Below are positions 61,874-64,000 of a stretch of 64,000 bases of DNA, piece by piece. A model generated the notes under the pieces. That model had not been told where the DNA came from. It saw nothing but the letters and a program-made list of their open reading frames with translations, and did no database searches. The stretch comes from Massilia putida (lineage in GTDB: Bacteria > Pseudomonadota > Gammaproteobacteria > Burkholderiales > Burkholderiaceae_D), in the NCBI RefSeq assembly GCF_001941825.1, contig NZ_CP019038.1, forward strand, positions 558,001 to 622,000, written 5' to 3'. Position 1 is the stretch's first letter; the number at the start of each line of letters is the position of its first letter. The translations under genes and the position numbers were made by a program.

Positions 61874-63835
61874 ATGGCATCCACACTTTCGAACTTGCGC
61901 ACCGCCCTGCTCGGCCGGCCCCTCGACCCGCTGCGCCAGGACACCCGCCACTCCCTCACGCTCGCCGCCTTCCTCGCCTGGGTCGGCCTCGGTGCCGACG
62001 GCCTGTCGTCGTCGGCGTACGGCCCGGAGGAAGCCTTCAAGGCGCTGGGCGGCCACGCCCACTTCGGCCTGTATCTCGCGCTGGCCACGGCGGCCACCGT
62101 GTTCGTCATCGCGTTCGCCTACAACCAGGTGATCGAACTGTTCCCGACCGGTGGCGGCGGCTACCGCATCGCCACCGTCCTGCTCGGACCGCATGCCGGC
62201 CTCGTTTCCGGCGCCGCCCTCGTCGTCGACTACGTGCTGACGGTCGCGATCTCCATCGCGGGCGGCGTCGACGCGCTGTTTTCGCTGCTGCCGCTGGCGT
62301 TCCAGGGCTGGAAGCTGGGGACGGAGCTGGGCCTCGTCGTCGTCCTGCTGTGGCTGAACCTGCGCGGCGTGAAGGAATCGATCCGGGTGCTGCTGCCGAT
62401 CTTCCTCGGCTTCGTCGCCACGCACTTCATCTTGATCGTGTACGGCGTGGGCGTGCAGTCCGGGCATATCCCGGTCCTGCTGCCGGACACGCTGCACGAG
62501 ACGACGAGCCTCGCCGGCCAGACGTCGTGGGTCTTCACGCTGGCCCTCCTGCTGAAGGCGTATTCGCTGGGCGGCGGGACGTACACGGGCATCGAAGCCG
62601 TGTCGAACAACGTGAACTCGCTCGCCGAGCCGCGCGTGCGCACGGGCCGCATGACGATGCTGTACATGGCGTGCAGCCTGGCCTTCACGGCCGGCGGCAT
62701 CATCCTGCTGTACCTGTTGTGGAACGCGACGCCGCAGGACGGCCAGACGCTGAACGCCGTCGCGTTCCGCGCCATCCTCCAGCATGCCGGCCTCGATGGC
62801 ACCGCGCTCGGCGTGGTGCTGGGCGCGACCCTGGCCTGCGAGGCGGGCCTGCTCCTCGTCGCCGCGAACACCGGCTTCCTGGGCGGCCCGGCCGTGCTGG
62901 CCAACATGGCGCAGGATTCGTGGGTGCCGCACCAGTTCCGTTACCTGTCCAGCCGCCTCGTCACGCAGAACGGCGTGCTGCTGCTCGGCGTGGCGGCCGC
63001 GCTCGTGCTGCTGGCCAGCGGCGGCCGGGTGGACCTGATCGTCGTCCTGTACAGCATCAACGTGTTCCTCACGTTCAGCCTGTCGCTGCTGGGCCTGTGC
63101 CGCTACTGGCTGCGCCACCGCGGCGACACGGGCTGGCTGCGCCGCCTGCTGCTGTCGCTGTGCGGCCTCGCCGTCACCGCCAGCATCCTGATCGTCACGA
63201 TCGTCGAAAAATTCACGGAAGGCGGCTGGGTGACGATCGTGCTCACCGGCCTGGTCGTCGCGCTGTGCCTCGCCGTGCGCGGCCATTACGCGGACACGCG
63301 CAAGCGCATCGACGACGTCGACCGCGTGTTCGCCGCCCAGCCGCAGGGCTCGTGCACTGACACGCCGGCGCCGCACCCGGCGGCGCCGACGGCCGTGTTC
63401 ATCGTCGGCAGTTCGCGCGGCGGCGGCCTGCATGCGCTGCTGTGGGTGCAACGCATGTTCCCCGGCCATTTCAAGAACGTCGTGTTCGTGTCGGCCCGCA
63501 CCGTCGACGCGCACGCCTACGGCGGCGACGGCGAGATCGACATCCTGAAAGCGAAGGCCGAGGCCACCCTCGACGATTTCGTGGCGTTCTGCCGCAGCCA
63601 CGGCATCCCGGCCACGTCGCGCGTCGGTTTCGGGACGGACGCCGTCGCGACGTTGACGGACATGTGCCGCGACCTGGCCCGCGAATTCCCGCACGCCGTG
63701 TTCTTCACGAGCCGCCTGGTGTTCCAGCGCGATAACCTGTTCACCAGGCTGCTGCACAACCAGGCGGCACTGGCCATCCAGCGCCGCCTGCATTTCGACG
63801 GCCTGCAGATGATCATCCTGCCGATGAAAGTGTAG
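61874..63835 (+). CDS. KimA-like APC-superfamily potassium permease
   Basis: A 653-residue protein. The N-terminal STLSNLRTALLGRPLDP followed by a GADGLSSSAYGPEEAF helix, then FPTGGGGYRIATVLLG and LVVDYVLTVAISIAGGVDAL, resembles KimA/YdaO of Bacillus. Twelve helices are followed by a soluble C-terminal domain of about 200 residues (VFIVGSSRGGGLHALLWVQR). KimA proteins are high-affinity K+/H+ importers. An amino-acid substrate cannot be excluded by sequence, but the divergent KdpE/KdpD pair and box argue for potassium. ATG at 61874 is preferred to earlier GTG codons because it aligns with the family start. Confidence 0.82.
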   Translation: MASTLSNLRTALLGRPLDPLRQDTRHSLTLAAFLAWVGLGADGLSSSAYGPEEAFKALGGHAHFGLYLALATAATVFVIAFAYNQVIELFPTGGGGYRIATVLLGPHAGLVSGAALVVDYVLTVAISIAGGVDALFSLLPLAFQGWKLGTELGLVVVLLWLNLRGVKESIRVLLPIFLGFVATHFILIVYGVGVQSGHIPVLLPDTLHETTSLAGQTSWVFTLALLLKAYSLGGGTYTGIEAVSNNVNSLAEPRVRTGRMTMLYMACSLAFTAGGIILLYLLWNATPQDGQTLNAVAFRAILQHAGLDGTALGVVLGATLACEAGLLLVAANTGFLGGPAVLANMAQDSWVPHQFRYLSSRLVTQNGVLLLGVAAALVLLASGGRVDLIVVLYSINVFLTFSLSLLGLCRYWLRHRGDTGWLRRLLLSLCGLAVTASILIVTIVEKFTEGGWVTIVLTGLVVALCLAVRGHYADTRKRIDDVDRVFAAQPQGSCTDTPAPHPAAPTAVFIVGSSRGGGLHALLWVQRMFPGHFKNVVFVSARTVDAHAYGGDGEIDILKAKAEATLDDFVAFCRSHGIPATSRVGFGTDAVATLTDMCRDLAREFPHAVFFTSRLVFQRDNLFTRLLHNQAALAIQRRLHFDGLQMIILPMKV

Positions 63836-63903
63836 GGCGGGCACCGTCATTCAGGCCCCGGCCCGAATGAACCCGCGCCTCACGCCGGCGCCGGGTTGGC
63901 GTC

Positions 63904-64000
63904 TCAGCCGAACAGCTTCAGCGCCGTCTTCGCCACCAGCTCGCCCTGGTGGCGCGCGCCGTCCAGCTCATTCTTGCTGGGCTGGCGCTGGCCCTGGCCG
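63904..64000 (-). CDS. wrbA: NAD(P)H:quinone oxidoreductase WrbA-like, 3' end
   Basis: Only the last 31 codons are in the window. They read [20 protein letters not shown] then AKTALKLFG and a TGA. This matches the C-terminus of WrbA, a tetrameric FMN-dependent quinone reductase, whose end reads [20 protein letters not shown] in E. coli. The remainder lies beyond the right edge. Confidence 0.7.
   Translation of the reverse strand, partial: GQGQRQPSKNELDGARHQGELVAKTALKLFG

Noticed and set aside
1..64000. tRNA, rRNA, CRISPR arrays, prophage or replication origin
   Set aside because: No cloverleaf, repeat-spacer pattern, phage structural gene or DnaA-box cluster was recognised by eye; short RNAs could still be missed.

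Overview
The window is high-GC bacterial chromosome. Its gene content (GBP-type porins, paired sugar ABC importers, TonB receptor with tryptophan halogenases, hybrid PAS kinases) fits a betaproteobacterium of the Oxalobacteraceae, most like Massilia/Telluria/Duganella. This placement is an inference from gene families and base composition, not from a marker gene. No rRNA, tRNA or CRISPR array was seen.

Layout. 1-3482 (minus): a sulfation operon, cysC - DHH phosphoesterase - chrA-type carrier - sulfotransferase (runs off the left edge). 3567-5338: a chemoreceptor preceded by a translationally coupled 22-codon leader. 5450-6440: soxR divergent from a SnoaL-like gene with a textbook SoxR box. 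6582-14735 (minus): sugar ABC importer plus GH2 and GH43 enzymes. 14803-20091: SMR pump, TlpA/transglutaminase/MerT/MerP operon, MFS exporter, beta-lactamase-like lipoprotein. 20193-29302: secreted GH16 glucanase divergent from a large TonB receptor, then halogenase - SapC - cupin (JmjC-like) - halogenase. 29588-29823: relic of a filamentous-haemagglutinin-type gene.

30097-41438 is an 11,342-bp Tn3-family transposon with 38-bp terminal inverted repeats (37/38 identical) and a 5-bp target duplication ATGCT. It sits inside mntP, the manganese exporter gene. Removing the element and one target copy restores exactly 570 bp (189 codons plus stop). The yybP-ykoY manganese riboswitch still sits upstream of the broken gene. 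The element carries tnpR and a res-like region but no transposase. Its cargo is a frameshifted PAS hybrid histidine kinase, a CYTH-CHAD protein, a divergent pyruvate-kinase-like protein, two small unknown genes and an IS66 copy. Next to its right end lies a decayed second tnpR tail.

42017-53749 (minus) is a beta-glucoside system: ABC importer, LacI regulator, GH1, GH3, glucokinase and a sugar MFS carrier. Operators of the form TGGAAA-SS-TTTCCA lie just downstream of TTGACA-type promoters for GH16, the TonB receptor, GH3 and the ABC importer, and one lies upstream of GH1. I infer one LacI-controlled beta-glucan (laminarin-like) regulon spanning about 33 kb and now split by the transposon: GH16 cuts outside, TonB imports through the outer membrane, GH3 acts in the periplasm, ABC/MFS cross the inner membrane, and GH1 and glucokinase finish in the cytoplasm.

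53938-58212: LysR regulator divergent from porin - ModA-like binding protein - citrate-family MFS. 58228-59121: a second cupin-like protein. 59084-63835: KdpE and a shortened KdpD divergent from a KimA-like potassium permease, with a KdpE-type box between them and no kdpFABC. The window ends in the 3' end of a wrbA-like gene.
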